Shown: positions 19,471 through 29,154, numbered from the stretch's first letter. The stretch is 64,000 nucleotides of DNA from Dinoroseobacter sp049800775 (GCF_049800775.1 NZ_JBNAFR010000003.1:1-64000); one strand, 5' to 3'. The notes: a model not told the origin generated them from the letters alone. Translations and numbers: made by a program.

Positions 19471-22400
19471 TCATTCCGCCGCGATGTTGATGCCTTCGAG
19501 CGCGTCCTCGATCTCGTCCGCTGCATCCTGCAGGGCGGCGAGCGTGTCGGCGTCCGGTTGCCAGTAGTCCCTCTCGAACGCCTCGATGAGGCGGTTCGCC
19601 ATACGGGCGCTTGCCTGCGGGTTCAGGTCCGCAAGTCGTTTGCGCATCGCGTCGTCTAACACGAATGTCTCGCTCAGCCGCTGATAGACCCAGGGCTCCA
19701 CCTGACCGGTGGTGGCCGACCAGCCGAGCGTGTTGGTGACCTGCGCCTCGATCTGGCGCACGCCCTCATGGCCATGCTTGAGCATGCTCTCGAACCATTT
19801 CGGGTTCAGGCTGCGCGAGCGGGTCTCGAGCGCGACCTGATCCTTGAGCGTGCGGACCTTGGCCGAACCGCGGGTCTGATCGCCGATATAGACCGCCGCC
19901 TCGTCGCCCCCCTTGGCGCGCTTCACCGCGCGGGCGATGCCGCCCAGCGTGTCGAAATAGTGATCGACCGTGGTCACGCCGAGCTCGACCGACTCGAGGT
20001 TCTGATAGGCGATGTCCACATCGCGCAGGGTCTTTTGGAGCAGCGCCGGGTTTGCCGCCGACTTGCCCGAGCGGCCATAGGCAAAGCTCTTGCGCGCCTC
20101 ATAGGCATCGGCCAGTTCGTCTTCCTCGCCAAAGGCCGAGCTGTCCACCAGCGCGTTCACATTGGACCCGTAGGCCCCTTCGGCATTGGAAAAGACCCGC
20201 AGCGCGGCGGTTTCCAGATCGCAGCCCATCTCTTCGGCATAGGCCAGCGCATGGGCGCGGATATAGTTCCACTCGACCGGCTCATCCTCGGCGGAGGCAC
20301 AGAGATAGGCCGCCTCGGCCAGCATCTTGGTCTGCAACGGCAGAAGATCGCGGAAGATCCCCGACAGGGTCATGACCACATCGACGCGCGGGCGTCCCAG
20401 CTCGATCAGCGGGATCAGTTCCGCGCCACAGAGACGGCCATAGCCGTCGAATTTCGGACGTGCGCCCATCAGCGCCAGCGCCTGGGCAATCGGGCCGCCG
20501 TCGGATTTGATATTGTCCGACCCCCAAAGCACCAGCGCGACCGAGCGCGGCAGGGTGGCATGGGTCTCGAGCAGCAGTTCCGCCTGTTTGGCGCCGTCCT
20601 GCATGGCGAAGAGCGTGGGCATCCGGAACGGATCAAAGGCGTGAATGTTGCGCCCGGCGGGCAGCACCTCGGGCGCCCGGATCAGGTCGCCCCCCGGCAC
20701 CGGCGCGATATAGCGTCCGGACAGCGCCTTCATTAGCCCGTCCAGCTCCGCATCCTGCTTGAGAAGCTCAGCAATCCGCGCCCGCGCCTCGGCATCCTGA
20801 CCAGGCATCACGTCCAGGTGGGCATTGATCTCGGCATCGGTGGGCACGCGCCCGACCACATGTAGACCATCGGGGATCAACGCATCCTCGGTTTCCAGCA
20901 GCTTGAGCCAGAGCGTGTCCGGATCGGAGCCGTCCAGATCCACCGCCTCGGCCTGCTGCGCGATCAGCGCGGCAAGCTCTGCGCGGTCATCCTCGTCAGG
21001 CGCCATGGCGCGGAAGCGCGCGAGGCTGTCCTTGAGCTCCGCCAACCCCTTATAGAGGCCGGATGTCGCCAGGGGCGGGGTCACATGGGTGACCGTCACC
21101 GCGTTGGACCGGCGCTTGGCCAAGGTCGCCTCGGACGGGTTGTTCGACGCATAGAGATAGACATTCGGCATCTCGCCGATCAGCCGGTCGGGCCAGTCGC
21201 GCGCCCCAAGCCCCGCCTGCTTACCCGGCATGAACTCCAGCGCGCCGTGCATCCCGAAATGCAAGACCACATCGGCCTGGTAGGTGGACTTGAGCCACAT
21301 GTAGAACTGGGTAAACGCGTGGGTCGGAGCAAAGCCGCGCTCGAACAAAAGGCGCATCGGGTCGCCCTCGTAGCCGAAGGTCGGCTGGACCCCGACGAAA
21401 ACATTCCCGAACTCCTGCCCGAGGATAAAGACCCCGCGCCCGTCCGACTGGATCTTGCCCGGGGCGGGGCCCCAGACCTCTTCGATCACCGAAAGCGGCG
21501 GCGTATTGGCGACGATATGATCGGCGCTCACATGGGCGGCGACATTCGCCTCCTGCCCGTATTTCTTGGCATTCCCCTCGAGAACCGCCGCGCGCAGGGC
21601 GTCGACATTTTCTGGCACCTCGACGCTGTAACCCTCGGCCTTCATGCGGATCAGGGTGTTGAACAGGCTCTCGAACACGCTCAGATAGGCTGCCGTGCCC
21701 ACCGCGCCCGCATTGGGCGGGAAGCCGAACAGCACCACGGCCACCTTCTTGGCGGCATTCTCGCGGCGGCGCAGGCGCGCAAGGCGCAGGGCCTTCTCGA
21801 CCAGCACGTCGATCCGTTCCAGGCAGGGGGCCATGGCCTTGACGTCATTGGGCGCGGCACAGCGGTACTGACAACCGGTGCAGCGATCCTCGCCATGGCG
21901 GCCCGCAAAGACCGTGGGATTGGTCGCCCCGTCGATCTCGGGCAGGGCGATCAGCATGGTGGTCTCGACCGGGCCAAGCCCGCTGGGGGCGGCGGCCCAT
22001 TGGCCAAGCGTCTGAAACTCCAGCGGATGAGCCGCGAGATAGGGAATATCGAGCCCCGTCAGAACCTCGATCGCCGCATCGCTGTCATTATAGGCGGGCC
22101 CCCCGATCAGCGAGAACCCGGTGAGCGAGACCATCGCATCGATCTGGGTGGCGTCCTCGGGGCGGAAATAGCGCGAGATCGCCGGGCGCGCGTCGAGCCC
22201 CCCGGCAAAGGCCGGGATGACCCGGATGTTGCGCGCTTCGAACGCATCGATCACCGCCTCGTAATGGGCGCTGTCCCGGCTCAGGATATAGCTGCGCATC
22301 ATCAGCAGGCCGACCGTCGCCTCAGGCTGCGCCGGACCGGGCAGCTCGGAAATGTCGGTGAAGACGCGCTCCGGATGGGCCGGGTGGAACAGACCCACCT

Positions 22401-23058
22401 CCGGGTATTCGACCGGCGGCAGGGCCTTGATCTCGGACCAGCCGGGCCGGGCCGCATAGGCGCTGATGAGCATGCGCAGCATTTGCTCGGTATTCTCATC
22501 CGAGCCATCCAGCCAATACTGCATGGTCAGGAAATAGTTGCGCAGATCCTGGGCCTTGCCCGGCAGAAACCGGAGGATCTTGGGCAGGCGCCGCAGGATC
22601 TTCATCTGCCCCTCGGAGGACGAGGTCTTCTTGGTCTTCGGCTTGAGCTTCTTGAGGATCGCCATGGCGCCCGAGGCCGGCTTCGACAGATCCACATCGC
22701 CCATGCGAGTGAGGTTCACCAGCGCCTGATCCGCGATCACGCAGACCATGGCGTCGCAATGATCGCGCCGTGCTTGCAGGTCCGGCAGGATCGCCTGGAT
22801 CTGTTCGTCGAGGAAGATCAGGTTCACCACCACGATATCCGCCTCAGCGATGGCCGCGCGGGTTGCCGCTAGGCTGGCGGGGTTCTCGGACCACTCTCCG
22901 GCCGCATGGACAGACACTTTCAGTCCCGGGAAATCCACCTGCAACGCGGCATTCACCCGCGCAGCAGGGCCCAGCACATGGCTGTCCAGCGTGATGATCA
23001 CGAAGCGGTAAGGCGTCGGACCATCGGGCTGAGGGGTCAGGGAACCACTATCGAGCAT
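19471..23058 (-). CDS. bchH: magnesium chelatase, subunit H
   Basis: Porphyrin-binding catalytic subunit of Mg-chelatase, about 1195 residues, the family's usual size. Recognisable regions are RYFRPEDATQIDAMVSLTGFSLIGGPAYN, VVLHFGMHGALEFMPGKQAGL and GDQTRGSAKVRTLKDQVALETRSRSLNP. ATG 23058 overlaps the end of bchB by 11 nt, which suggests coupled translation. Its partners bchI and bchD are about 35 kb away on the same strand. It sits between bchB and bchL, the usual Rhodobacter order. Confidence 0.96.
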   Translation of the reverse strand: MLDSGSLTPQPDGPTPYRFVIITLDSHVLGPAARVNAALQVDFPGLKVSVHAAGEWSENPASLAATRAAIAEADIVVVNLIFLDEQIQAILPDLQARRDHCDAMVCVIADQALVNLTRMGDVDLSKPASGAMAILKKLKPKTKKTSSSEGQMKILRRLPKILRFLPGKAQDLRNYFLTMQYWLDGSDENTEQMLRMLISAYAARPGWSEIKALPPVEYPEVGLFHPAHPERVFTDISELPGPAQPEATVGLLMMRSYILSRDSAHYEAVIDAFEARNIRVIPAFAGGLDARPAISRYFRPEDATQIDAMVSLTGFSLIGGPAYNDSDAAIEVLTGLDIPYLAAHPLEFQTLGQWAAAPSGLGPVETTMLIALPEIDGATNPTVFAGRHGEDRCTGCQYRCAAPNDVKAMAPCLERIDVLVEKALRLARLRRRENAAKKVAVVLFGFPPNAGAVGTAAYLSVFESLFNTLIRMKAEGYSVEVPENVDALRAAVLEGNAKKYGQEANVAAHVSADHIVANTPPLSVIEEVWGPAPGKIQSDGRGVFILGQEFGNVFVGVQPTFGYEGDPMRLLFERGFAPTHAFTQFYMWLKSTYQADVVLHFGMHGALEFMPGKQAGLGARDWPDRLIGEMPNVYLYASNNPSEATLAKRRSNAVTVTHVTPPLATSGLYKGLAELKDSLARFRAMAPDEDDRAELAALIAQQAEAVDLDGSDPDTLWLKLLETEDALIPDGLHVVGRVPTDAEINAHLDVMPGQDAEARARIAELLKQDAELDGLMKALSGRYIAPVPGGDLIRAPEVLPAGRNIHAFDPFRMPTLFAMQDGAKQAELLLETHATLPRSVALVLWGSDNIKSDGGPIAQALALMGARPKFDGYGRLCGAELIPLIELGRPRVDVVMTLSGIFRDLLPLQTKMLAEAAYLCASAEDEPVEWNYIRAHALAYAEEMGCDLETAALRVFSNAEGAYGSNVNALVDSSAFGEEDELADAYEARKSFAYGRSGKSAANPALLQKTLRDVDIAYQNLESVELGVTTVDHYFDTLGGIARAVKRAKGGDEAAVYIGDQTRGSAKVRTLKDQVALETRSRSLNPKWFESMLKHGHEGVRQIEAQVTNTLGWSATTGQVEPWVYQRLSETFVLDDAMRKRLADLNPQASARMANRLIEAFERDYWQPDADTLAALQDAADEIEDALEGINIAAE

Positions 23059-24631
23059 AATGCGCCTTGGCCTCATAAAGGGTATCGACACTGATCTCGG
23101 TCACACCCTGTTCGAGCGCGTATTTCTCGGTGTTGCGCTTGGCCTTGCCCCGCACGAAGAACGGGATCTTCTTGAGCTCTTTCTCCGCATCCGCGAGCCA
23201 GACCGCGACATCGCTTCCCGTGGCCTCGGGTGCCCGTTCCTCTGTCATTGTTCCCGAAATACTCCGGGGGGTCTGGGGGGCTGGCCCCCCAGCCGTCTCA
23301 ACCTCATCCAACGGTTTCGGCGCATGGCCTCCATGGTGGGACGGACCCGCCGCATCATGGAACTCGAAGTCCTCGCGGAACATTGCCAGCAGGTGCTCTT
23401 CGAGCCCCATGACCAGCGGATGGATCCATGTGTCGAAGATGACGTTTGCGCCCTCGAAGCCCACTTGCGGCGAGTAGCGCGCCGGGAAGTCCTGCACATG
23501 GACCGGGGCCGAGATCACCGCGCAGGGGATGCCCAGACGCTTGCCGATATGACGCTCCATCTGGGTGCCGAGGATCATCTCGGGCGCGGCCTCTTCGATG
23601 GCGGCCTCGACCTCGAGGTAATCATCGGTGATCAGCGGGGTGATCCCTAATTCCTTGCCCAAGGCTCGGATATCGCGGGCAAACTCGCGGTTGTAGCAGC
23701 CAAGACCGACGACCTCGAACCCCATCTCGTCGCGGGCGATGCGGGCGCAAGCCTTCACATGGGTCGCGTCCCCGAACAGGAACACGCGCTTGCCGGTCAG
23801 GTAGGTGCTATCGACGGATTTGCTCCACCAGGGCAGGCGCAACCGGCTCTCATCCGGGCGCGTGGTCAGGCCCGTGAGCGCCTGAACCTCGGCGATAAAA
23901 TCGCGGGTCGCACCGACACCGATGGGCACGATCCTGGTATAGGGCAGACCCAGCTCCCGCTCGAGAAAGCGGCAGGCCGCTTCGCAGGTCTCGGGGTAGA
24001 GCATGACGTTGAAATGGGCCGCGCCCAGCCGGGCGATATCGGACGGGCTGGACCCCATGGGGCCCACCACATTCACATCCACACCCATCTCCGAGAGCAA
24101 CCCGGTCAGCTCCTCGACATCATCGCGATGGCGAAAGCCGAGCCCCGTGGGGCCCAGGATATTGCAGGACACCCGTGCGGTCTTCTCAACCGGCTTTGCG
24201 AGCGCGCGGACAATCTGGAAGAAGGTCTCGTCGCAGCCGAAGTTTTCCTTGCGCTGATAGCTTGGAAGTTCCAGCGGGATCACCGGCACGGGTAGGCCCA
24301 TGGTCTCGGCCAGACCACCCGGATCATCCTGGATCAGCTCGGCGGTGCAGGAGGCCCCGACGATGATCGCCTCGGGCTTGAACCGCTCATAGGCATCGCG
24401 GCAGGCATCCTTGAAGAGATAGGCGGTATCCGCTCCCAGATCGCGGGCCTGAAAGGTGGTGTAGGTCACCGGCGGGCGGTGGTCGCGCCGCTCGATCATC
24501 GTGAAGAGCAGATCGGCGTAGGTATCGCCCTGGGGTGCGTGCAGCACGTAATGCAGCCCCTTCATCCCCGTGGCGACGCGCATGGCCCCCACATGGGGCG
24601 GGCCCTCATAGGTCCAGACGGTGAGCTTCAT
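23048..24631 (-). CDS. bchB: dark-operative protochlorophyllide reductase, subunit B
   Basis: Catalytic subunit with BchN, 527 residues. It starts MKLTVWTYEGPPHVGAMRVATGMKGLHYVLHAPQGDTYADLLFTMIERR and carries the cluster-ligand cysteine context VGASCTAELIQDDPGG. The C-terminal module IPFFVRGKAKRNTE...LYEAKAHYAR is the conserved BchB tail. Between them lies a linker that contains ETAGGPAPQTPRSISGTMT. Its DNA (23246-23292) matches a repeat found in intergenic positions of this window, so the linker appears to have absorbed a mobile repeat in frame. ATG 24631 is supported by homology of the N-terminus. Confidence 0.95.
   Translation of the reverse strand: MKLTVWTYEGPPHVGAMRVATGMKGLHYVLHAPQGDTYADLLFTMIERRDHRPPVTYTTFQARDLGADTAYLFKDACRDAYERFKPEAIIVGASCTAELIQDDPGGLAETMGLPVPVIPLELPSYQRKENFGCDETFFQIVRALAKPVEKTARVSCNILGPTGLGFRHRDDVEELTGLLSEMGVDVNVVGPMGSSPSDIARLGAAHFNVMLYPETCEAACRFLERELGLPYTRIVPIGVGATRDFIAEVQALTGLTTRPDESRLRLPWWSKSVDSTYLTGKRVFLFGDATHVKACARIARDEMGFEVVGLGCYNREFARDIRALGKELGITPLITDDYLEVEAAIEEAAPEMILGTQMERHIGKRLGIPCAVISAPVHVQDFPARYSPQVGFEGANVIFDTWIHPLVMGLEEHLLAMFREDFEFHDAAGPSHHGGHAPKPLDEVETAGGPAPQTPRSISGTMTEERAPEATGSDVAVWLADAEKELKKIPFFVRGKAKRNTEKYALEQGVTEISVDTLYEAKAHYAR
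23246..23292. repeat. dispersed palindromic repeat inside bchB
   Basis: Plus strand CATTGTTCCCGAAATACTCC followed by a perfect hairpin CTGGGGGG-CTGG-CCCCCCAG (23273-23292). The same pattern, CATTGTTCC..AAATACTCCGGGGG plus a G-run/C-run hairpin, recurs at 40584-40638. Here it is translated in frame as part of the bchB linker. Confidence 0.6.
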
Positions 24632-24648
24632 GACAGGCCTCGCGTCGT

Positions 24649-24667
24649 GAGTATTTGAAGAACAATG
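24649..24667. repeat. partial copy of the dispersed repeat, bchN-bchB gap
   Basis: GAGTATTTGAAGAACAATG is an inverted, diverged copy of the core CATTGTTCC..AATACTC and lies between the bchN stop and the bchB start. The hairpin part is missing. Confidence 0.4.
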
Positions 24668-24689
24668 AGGGAGGGGGTGCCGCGCAGGA

Positions 24690-25973
24690 TCATTCCGCAG
24701 CCTCCAGCTTGAGCAGGTCACGCCGCCGGATCGGCCGCGCGAAGAGCCCGGCGAGATCGCCCGCCTGCTCGTAGAAATGCACGGGCGAGAACACGAGCTC
24801 GATGGCCCATTTCGTCGTCAGCCCCTCGGCCTCGAGCGGGTTGGCAAGGCCCAGCCCGCAAACCGTCAGGTCCGGGCGCGCGGCGCGGCAGCGGTCGAGC
24901 TGCTTGTCGACATCCTGGCCTTCCGAGATGGTCGGCCCGCCTGCGAGCAGATCGAGATCCGCCCCGACGAGGCCCTTATGAATGTAAGGCGCGCCCACCT
25001 CGATGGCGGTCATGCCGCATTCGCGCGTCAGGAAGCGCGCGAGGGGAATTTCGAGCTGACTGTCCGGGAAGAAGAAGATCGATCTGCCCTTGAGCGTCTC
25101 GGCCGCCGCCGCGATGGCCTTGCGGGCGCGGGCGCGGGGGGCCGCGGTGACGGCCTCGAAAGTCTCGTCCGAGACGCCAAACTCATCGGCGATCGCGCGC
25201 AGCCACAGGGTCGTGCCCTCTTCGCCAAAGGGGAAGGGCGCGTCGATCCGGCGGGCGCCGCGCCGTTCGATGGCGGCGCAGGTTTCGCCCAGGAAGGGCT
25301 GCAGCGGCGCATAGACCGTGTTCGGGCCCAGTCCCGGCGTCTCATCGGCGCGATGGGCGGGCAGGACGCGGATCGGGCCGATCCCCATCTTGGTCAGCAG
25401 GCTGAGCGCCTGATCTTCGACCACATCGGGCAGCGCGCCCACAAGCAGCAACTCGCGCGCCTCGGTCTCCGGCAGGACCGGCACCATGGATTCCAGACAG
25501 GCATCTTCGCCTTGGGTGAAGGTCGTCTCGATCCCGGAGCCGGAATAATTCAGCACCCGCACATGGGGCGCGAATTTCTGGGTCAGGCGCTCGGCGGCGC
25601 GGCTCAGGTCGAGCTTGATCACCTCGGACGGGCAGGAGCCCACGAGGAAGAGCTGGCGGATATCCGGACGGCGCGAGAGCAGGCGTTCCACCTCGCGGTC
25701 GATCTCGTCCTGGGCATCGGCGAGTCCGGCCAGATCGGTTTCCTCGAGGATCGCCGTGCCAAAGCGCGGCTCGGCGAAGATCATCACGCCGGCGGCGGAT
25801 TGCAAAAGATGCGCACAGGTCCGCGACCCCACCACGAGGAAGAACGCGTCCTGCATCTTGCGATGGAGCCAGATGATGCCCGTCAGGCCACAGAAGACCT
25901 CGCGCTGGCCGCGCTCCTTGAGGACCGGGGTGTCCCGGCAGCCGGGAGAAACCTGAGAAACGGGTTTGTTCAT
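24690..25973 (-). CDS. bchN: dark-operative protochlorophyllide reductase, subunit N
   Basis: NifD-like catalytic subunit, 427 residues. Cluster-binding cysteines are seen in VFCGLTGIIWLHRK, VGSRTCAHLLQ and LVGSCPSEVIK, as in the family. ATG 25973 overlaps the bchF stop by ATGA, which fixes the start; the longer upstream reading is unlike BchN. With BchB it holds the catalytic cluster that reduces protochlorophyllide using electrons from BchL. Confidence 0.96.
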   Translation of the reverse strand: MNKPVSQVSPGCRDTPVLKERGQREVFCGLTGIIWLHRKMQDAFFLVVGSRTCAHLLQSAAGVMIFAEPRFGTAILEETDLAGLADAQDEIDREVERLLSRRPDIRQLFLVGSCPSEVIKLDLSRAAERLTQKFAPHVRVLNYSGSGIETTFTQGEDACLESMVPVLPETEARELLLVGALPDVVEDQALSLLTKMGIGPIRVLPAHRADETPGLGPNTVYAPLQPFLGETCAAIERRGARRIDAPFPFGEEGTTLWLRAIADEFGVSDETFEAVTAAPRARARKAIAAAAETLKGRSIFFFPDSQLEIPLARFLTRECGMTAIEVGAPYIHKGLVGADLDLLAGGPTISEGQDVDKQLDRCRAARPDLTVCGLGLANPLEAEGLTTKWAIELVFSPVHFYEQAGDLAGLFARPIRRRDLLKLEAAE

Positions 25974-26458
25974 GCCATCGCCTCCGATTGCAGGCGTGCC
26001 ATGCGAAGCTTCCAGAGAAACTGCCCCGCATTCACGACATAGGTGACATAGGCCAGCAGCGCGATGACCATCTGCCCATCCGGGGAGACGGAACCGCTCA
26101 GAAGCGCCCATATATAAAGTGTGTGAAGGGCGATGACGACGAAGCTGACGACATCCTCCCAGAAGAAGGCCGGGGCGAGCAGGTACTGTCCGAAGACCAC
26201 CTTTTCCCAGATCGCGCCGGTCACCATGATGGCATAGAGGAACGCCGTCTTGATCAGGATCGAGACCGTGGCGATCACGTATCCCTCGCCGGTCAGCATG
26301 AAGCGCAGCACGAATGCCAGCGAGACCGCGAAGGCGACGAACTGAAGCGGCGCCAGAATCCCCTGAATCAGTGTCCAGACGGTTTCATCGCGGCGTTTCT
26401 TCTGCTCGGGCGTGTAGAGCCCGCCCTTGTTTTCTTGGGTGTTCGGACCGGTCTGCAT
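25970..26458 (-). CDS. bchF: 3-vinyl bacteriochlorophyllide hydratase
   Basis: Membrane enzyme that hydrates the C3 vinyl group to hydroxyethyl, preparing it for oxidation by BchC. The 162-residue product has an N-terminal LYTPEQKKRRDETVW followed by about four transmembrane helices, the BchF pattern. It is the first gene of the 14-kb minus-strand operon running to puhE. Two PpsR operators and a sigma70-type promoter lie in the 104-bp gap to the divergent ppaA. Confidence 0.95.
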   Translation of the reverse strand: MQTGPNTQENKGGLYTPEQKKRRDETVWTLIQGILAPLQFVAFAVSLAFVLRFMLTGEGYVIATVSILIKTAFLYAIMVTGAIWEKVVFGQYLLAPAFFWEDVVSFVVIALHTLYIWALLSGSVSPDGQMVIALLAYVTYVVNAGQFLWKLRMARLQSEAMA

Positions 26459-26485
26459 CCGACGACTCCCCCTCCGGCAAACGAT

Positions 26486-26537
26486 TGTTCACCCGAATTT
26501 ACATATGGGGAGTTGCAAGTGTCAACTTAAACTTACA
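26486..26537. promoter_or_regulatory. bchF/ppaA divergent promoter with two PpsR operators
   Basis: TGT-N12-ACA occurs at 26486-26503 and 26520-26537, 16 bp apart edge to edge. On the minus strand TTGACA (26520-26525) and TAAATT (26496-26501) are spaced 18 nt and form the bchF promoter, each overlapping one operator. A weaker plus-strand pair TTGCAA/CACAAT (26513-26541) could drive ppaA. Dual control by PpsR is inferred. Confidence 0.75.
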
Positions 26538-26562
26538 CAATGACAGACAACCGGTGAGATGA

Positions 26563-27576
26563 ATGACTGGAAGCGATTCGCCCATGAAGGATCATATATT
26601 CAAAGGAAAAAATGCCAGCGACTCGGGCGTGGACGCCGAAGTCGCCGCATTTCGCGCGCTGGTGTCCAGAAACTTTGACAATTCCGGCGTTCTGACAGAT
26701 ACTGCCCCTGGGTTAGCGTCTGCCCCAGATGCGCTTAGGGACGATCTCGAAACCGAGGGGCAGAGCGGGGTTGCTGTGGACAGCGCTTTCGACATTGCAG
26801 GACCGGCACAGACCGGGTCCAACATTCACCTCTCGCCGGCCGAGGTTCAGGCGCTCGCGTCGCAAGCCTTGGACGTTCTGGCGAATGACACCGATGACTC
26901 GAATGGCGGCGCACCGCTTGCGCAACTTCTGGCCCTGACCGAAGCCTATATCGCCATGGACGAGCAATCCCGGCACGACCTTCTGGCCCGCATCATGAAA
27001 CGGGGGGTCAGCTCTCAGGATGTGATCGAGGCGATCATCCCGGCCGCTGCCCGCTATATGGGTGAGCTTTGGGCGTCGGACAAACTGAGCTTTGCGGATG
27101 TCACCATCGGCGCCGCCCGGCTGCAGGAAACCGTCCGCACCATCGGCGTGCGCCGGGTGGAACGCGTCGACCCGGATCCCGAAGGCCCGTCGATCATGCT
27201 GATCGTGCCGCGAATCGAACAGCACACCCTCGGCGTCTTTGTCGTGGCCGAGCAATTCCGCCGCATGGGCGTACGCGTGCATATGACATTGGGAAACAAC
27301 CAGGCCGAGATTCTGCGGCTGGTGCAGATACATCACTTTGCCATGGTCGGCGTCACCGCTTCTTGCCGCAGAACGCTTGCATCGGTACGCGATTTGGTCA
27401 AAACAATTCGGACTGGCGTGCCGCGCATCGTGCCAATTGTGGTGGGTGGTCCTGTTACAGAATCTGGCCTCGATATCATTGCGATGACCGGGGCCGACTA
27501 CGTAGCTGCAAGCGCCGAAGAGGCGCTACGGCTTTGCGAGATCGAGACGAACCAACAGCGAAGACTTGAATCGTAA
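26563..27576 (+). CDS. ppaA: PpaA/AerR-type photosynthesis regulator with B12-binding domain
   Basis: Regulator that modifies the activity of the repressor encoded next to it, 337 residues. The N-terminal 90 residues are low in conservation. A helical segment (HDLLARIMKRGVSSQDVIEAIIPAAARYMGELWASDKLSFADVTIGAARLQ) is followed by a Rossmann-like cobalamin-binding domain (about residues 200-330) with EQHTLGVFVVAEQFRRMG, which holds the expected histidine near 220, and VVGGPVTESG. In AerR this histidine coordinates cobalamin and makes the pair light-responsive. An in-frame ATG at 26584 is an alternative start. ppsR follows after 43 nt. Confidence 0.92.
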   Translation: MTGSDSPMKDHIFKGKNASDSGVDAEVAAFRALVSRNFDNSGVLTDTAPGLASAPDALRDDLETEGQSGVAVDSAFDIAGPAQTGSNIHLSPAEVQALASQALDVLANDTDDSNGGAPLAQLLALTEAYIAMDEQSRHDLLARIMKRGVSSQDVIEAIIPAAARYMGELWASDKLSFADVTIGAARLQETVRTIGVRRVERVDPDPEGPSIMLIVPRIEQHTLGVFVVAEQFRRMGVRVHMTLGNNQAEILRLVQIHHFAMVGVTASCRRTLASVRDLVKTIRTGVPRIVPIVVGGPVTESGLDIIAMTGADYVAASAEEALRLCEIETNQQRRLES

Positions 27577-27619
27577 CCGTGCAGATCCCGGAGAGGACCC
27601 GGGGCGACAGGAGAGATTG

Positions 27620-29050
27620 ATGAACACGCGGGAAAGAGATTTCTGGGATGACCGGTCGGCGCCGCGCATTGCGCCGGAGCATTTCAATGAAATCGTCGCC
27701 ACCGCAGCAGACCTCGCCATTGTTCTGGACCTGAAAGGCACGGTCCAATCGCTCGTCGTGAACCCGCTGAACCCGACAATCGGACGGCTCGATCATTGGC
27801 AGAAACGCGATATTCGGGACTTTTTGGCCGAGGACAGTCTGTCCAAACTGGAAAAACAACTGGCCGCCTATCGCGAAGGCGAGGCGCCGGCGACCGATGC
27901 CATCGAGGTCAATCATTTCGACAATGCGAATTGGGAATTCCCGATCCGCTATACCCTGCACCGCACGGGCGACAATGATCTGATCCTGATGCTGGGCCGC
28001 GACCTGCGCCCGGTGGCCGAGCTGCAGCATCGTCTGGTCAAGGCGCAGCTGGCGCTGGAAAAGGATTACGAGAACCACCGCGATTACGAGACCCGCTACC
28101 GGGTCGTAATGGAATCGACCCGTGACCCGCTGGTCATGGTCGATGCCTCCAGCGGTCGGATCACGGATATGAACTCCGCCGCGGCCCAGGCTCTGGGTGC
28201 GGATGCGGATGCGCTTGTGGGCAATCTCTTTGGCCACGAGTTTGACGGGATGAAACGCGGCGAGCTGCTGGACCAGATGATGTCCTCGGCCACCTCGGAA
28301 AACCGCAAGCAGGTGCGCGCCACGACCAAGCGCTCTGGCAAGGAGCTGGAAATTCAGGTGCGCCTCTTCCGCGCCTCCGGTGACAAAACGTTGCTGTGCC
28401 GCCTCGAAGGATCCGGCACGCAAGAAGTCATTGGCGAGGAGCTGAGTGAGATCTTGTCCCTTCTTTATCGCGAGGGGTCGGACGCGGTGGTCTTCACCGA
28501 CCCGACCGGCGTCATCCGCAACGCCAATGAAGCCTTCCTGAACCTCACCGATGTGGGGCAGGTCGGGGATATCAAGGGCAAGTCGCTGGGCGATTTCCTC
28601 GCGCGCGGCTCGGTCGATCTCAAGGTCATGATGGACAATGCCTCGCGCCACGGCGCGATGCCGATCTACTCGACACGACTGGAGAGCGCCTATGGCTCGC
28701 AGCTCTCGGTCGAGATGTCCGCCACCCATCTGGAGGCGCGTCATAATGGTGGCTTCGCCTTCGTGCTGCGCGATGCCTCCCGGCTCGAAGTGGTGCGGGA
28801 CGCGACCCCGATGGCGGGCGCCGTCTCGGGTGAGGCGATGCAGAACGTGATGGAACTGGTCGGCTCCGCGCCGCTCAAGGACATCGTGTCGGCCACCACG
28901 GATGTGGTGGAGAAGATGTGCATCGAAACCGCCGTGGGCCTGACCCGCAACAACCGTGTGGCCGCGGCCGAGATGCTCGGGCTGTCGCGCCAGAGCCTTT
29001 ACGTCAAGTTGCGCAAATACGGTTTGCTCAACAAGGGCGGCGAAGACTGA
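27620..29050 (+). CDS. ppsR: transcriptional repressor PpsR/CrtJ
   Basis: DNA-binding repressor of photosynthesis genes under oxygen, 476 residues. It has an N-terminal domain, PAS domains (about 150-260 and 275-380) and a C-terminal Fis-type helix-turn-helix (NNRVAAAEMLGLSRQSLYVKLRKYGL). Both redox-relevant cysteines of the family appear present: one near residue 259 (TLLCRLEG) and one near 433 (EKMCIETAVG) just before the DNA-binding helix. AGGAGA lies 6 nt before ATG 27620. Eleven matching TGT-N12-ACA operators are found in this window. Confidence 0.96.
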   Translation: MNTRERDFWDDRSAPRIAPEHFNEIVATAADLAIVLDLKGTVQSLVVNPLNPTIGRLDHWQKRDIRDFLAEDSLSKLEKQLAAYREGEAPATDAIEVNHFDNANWEFPIRYTLHRTGDNDLILMLGRDLRPVAELQHRLVKAQLALEKDYENHRDYETRYRVVMESTRDPLVMVDASSGRITDMNSAAAQALGADADALVGNLFGHEFDGMKRGELLDQMMSSATSENRKQVRATTKRSGKELEIQVRLFRASGDKTLLCRLEGSGTQEVIGEELSEILSLLYREGSDAVVFTDPTGVIRNANEAFLNLTDVGQVGDIKGKSLGDFLARGSVDLKVMMDNASRHGAMPIYSTRLESAYGSQLSVEMSATHLEARHNGGFAFVLRDASRLEVVRDATPMAGAVSGEAMQNVMELVGSAPLKDIVSATTDVVEKMCIETAVGLTRNNRVAAAEMLGLSRQSLYVKLRKYGLLNKGGED

Positions 29051-29089
29051 GCGGGCGGCACGCGCCCGCCACTTCTCGAAAAAAACTGG

Positions 29090-29153
29090 TGTAAACCCTG
29101 CCTGACAGTCTGTCCGGGCTTGCTGCGACTCGCGTTGTCGTGTTTGATTGACA
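29090..29153 (+). promoter_or_regulatory. bchG promoter with two PpsR operators
   Basis: TGT-N12-ACA palindromes at 29090-29107 and 29136-29153. A TTGCTG (29120-29125), 17 nt, TTTGAT (29143-29148) pair would place the transcription start at or next to the bchG ATG (29155). The second operator ends one base before that ATG. Confidence 0.65.
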
Positions 29154-29154
29154 C

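Noticed and set aside
21085..22872. 595-codon plus-strand frame opposite bchH
   Set aside because: Antisense to a conserved Mg-chelatase subunit, no family resemblance.
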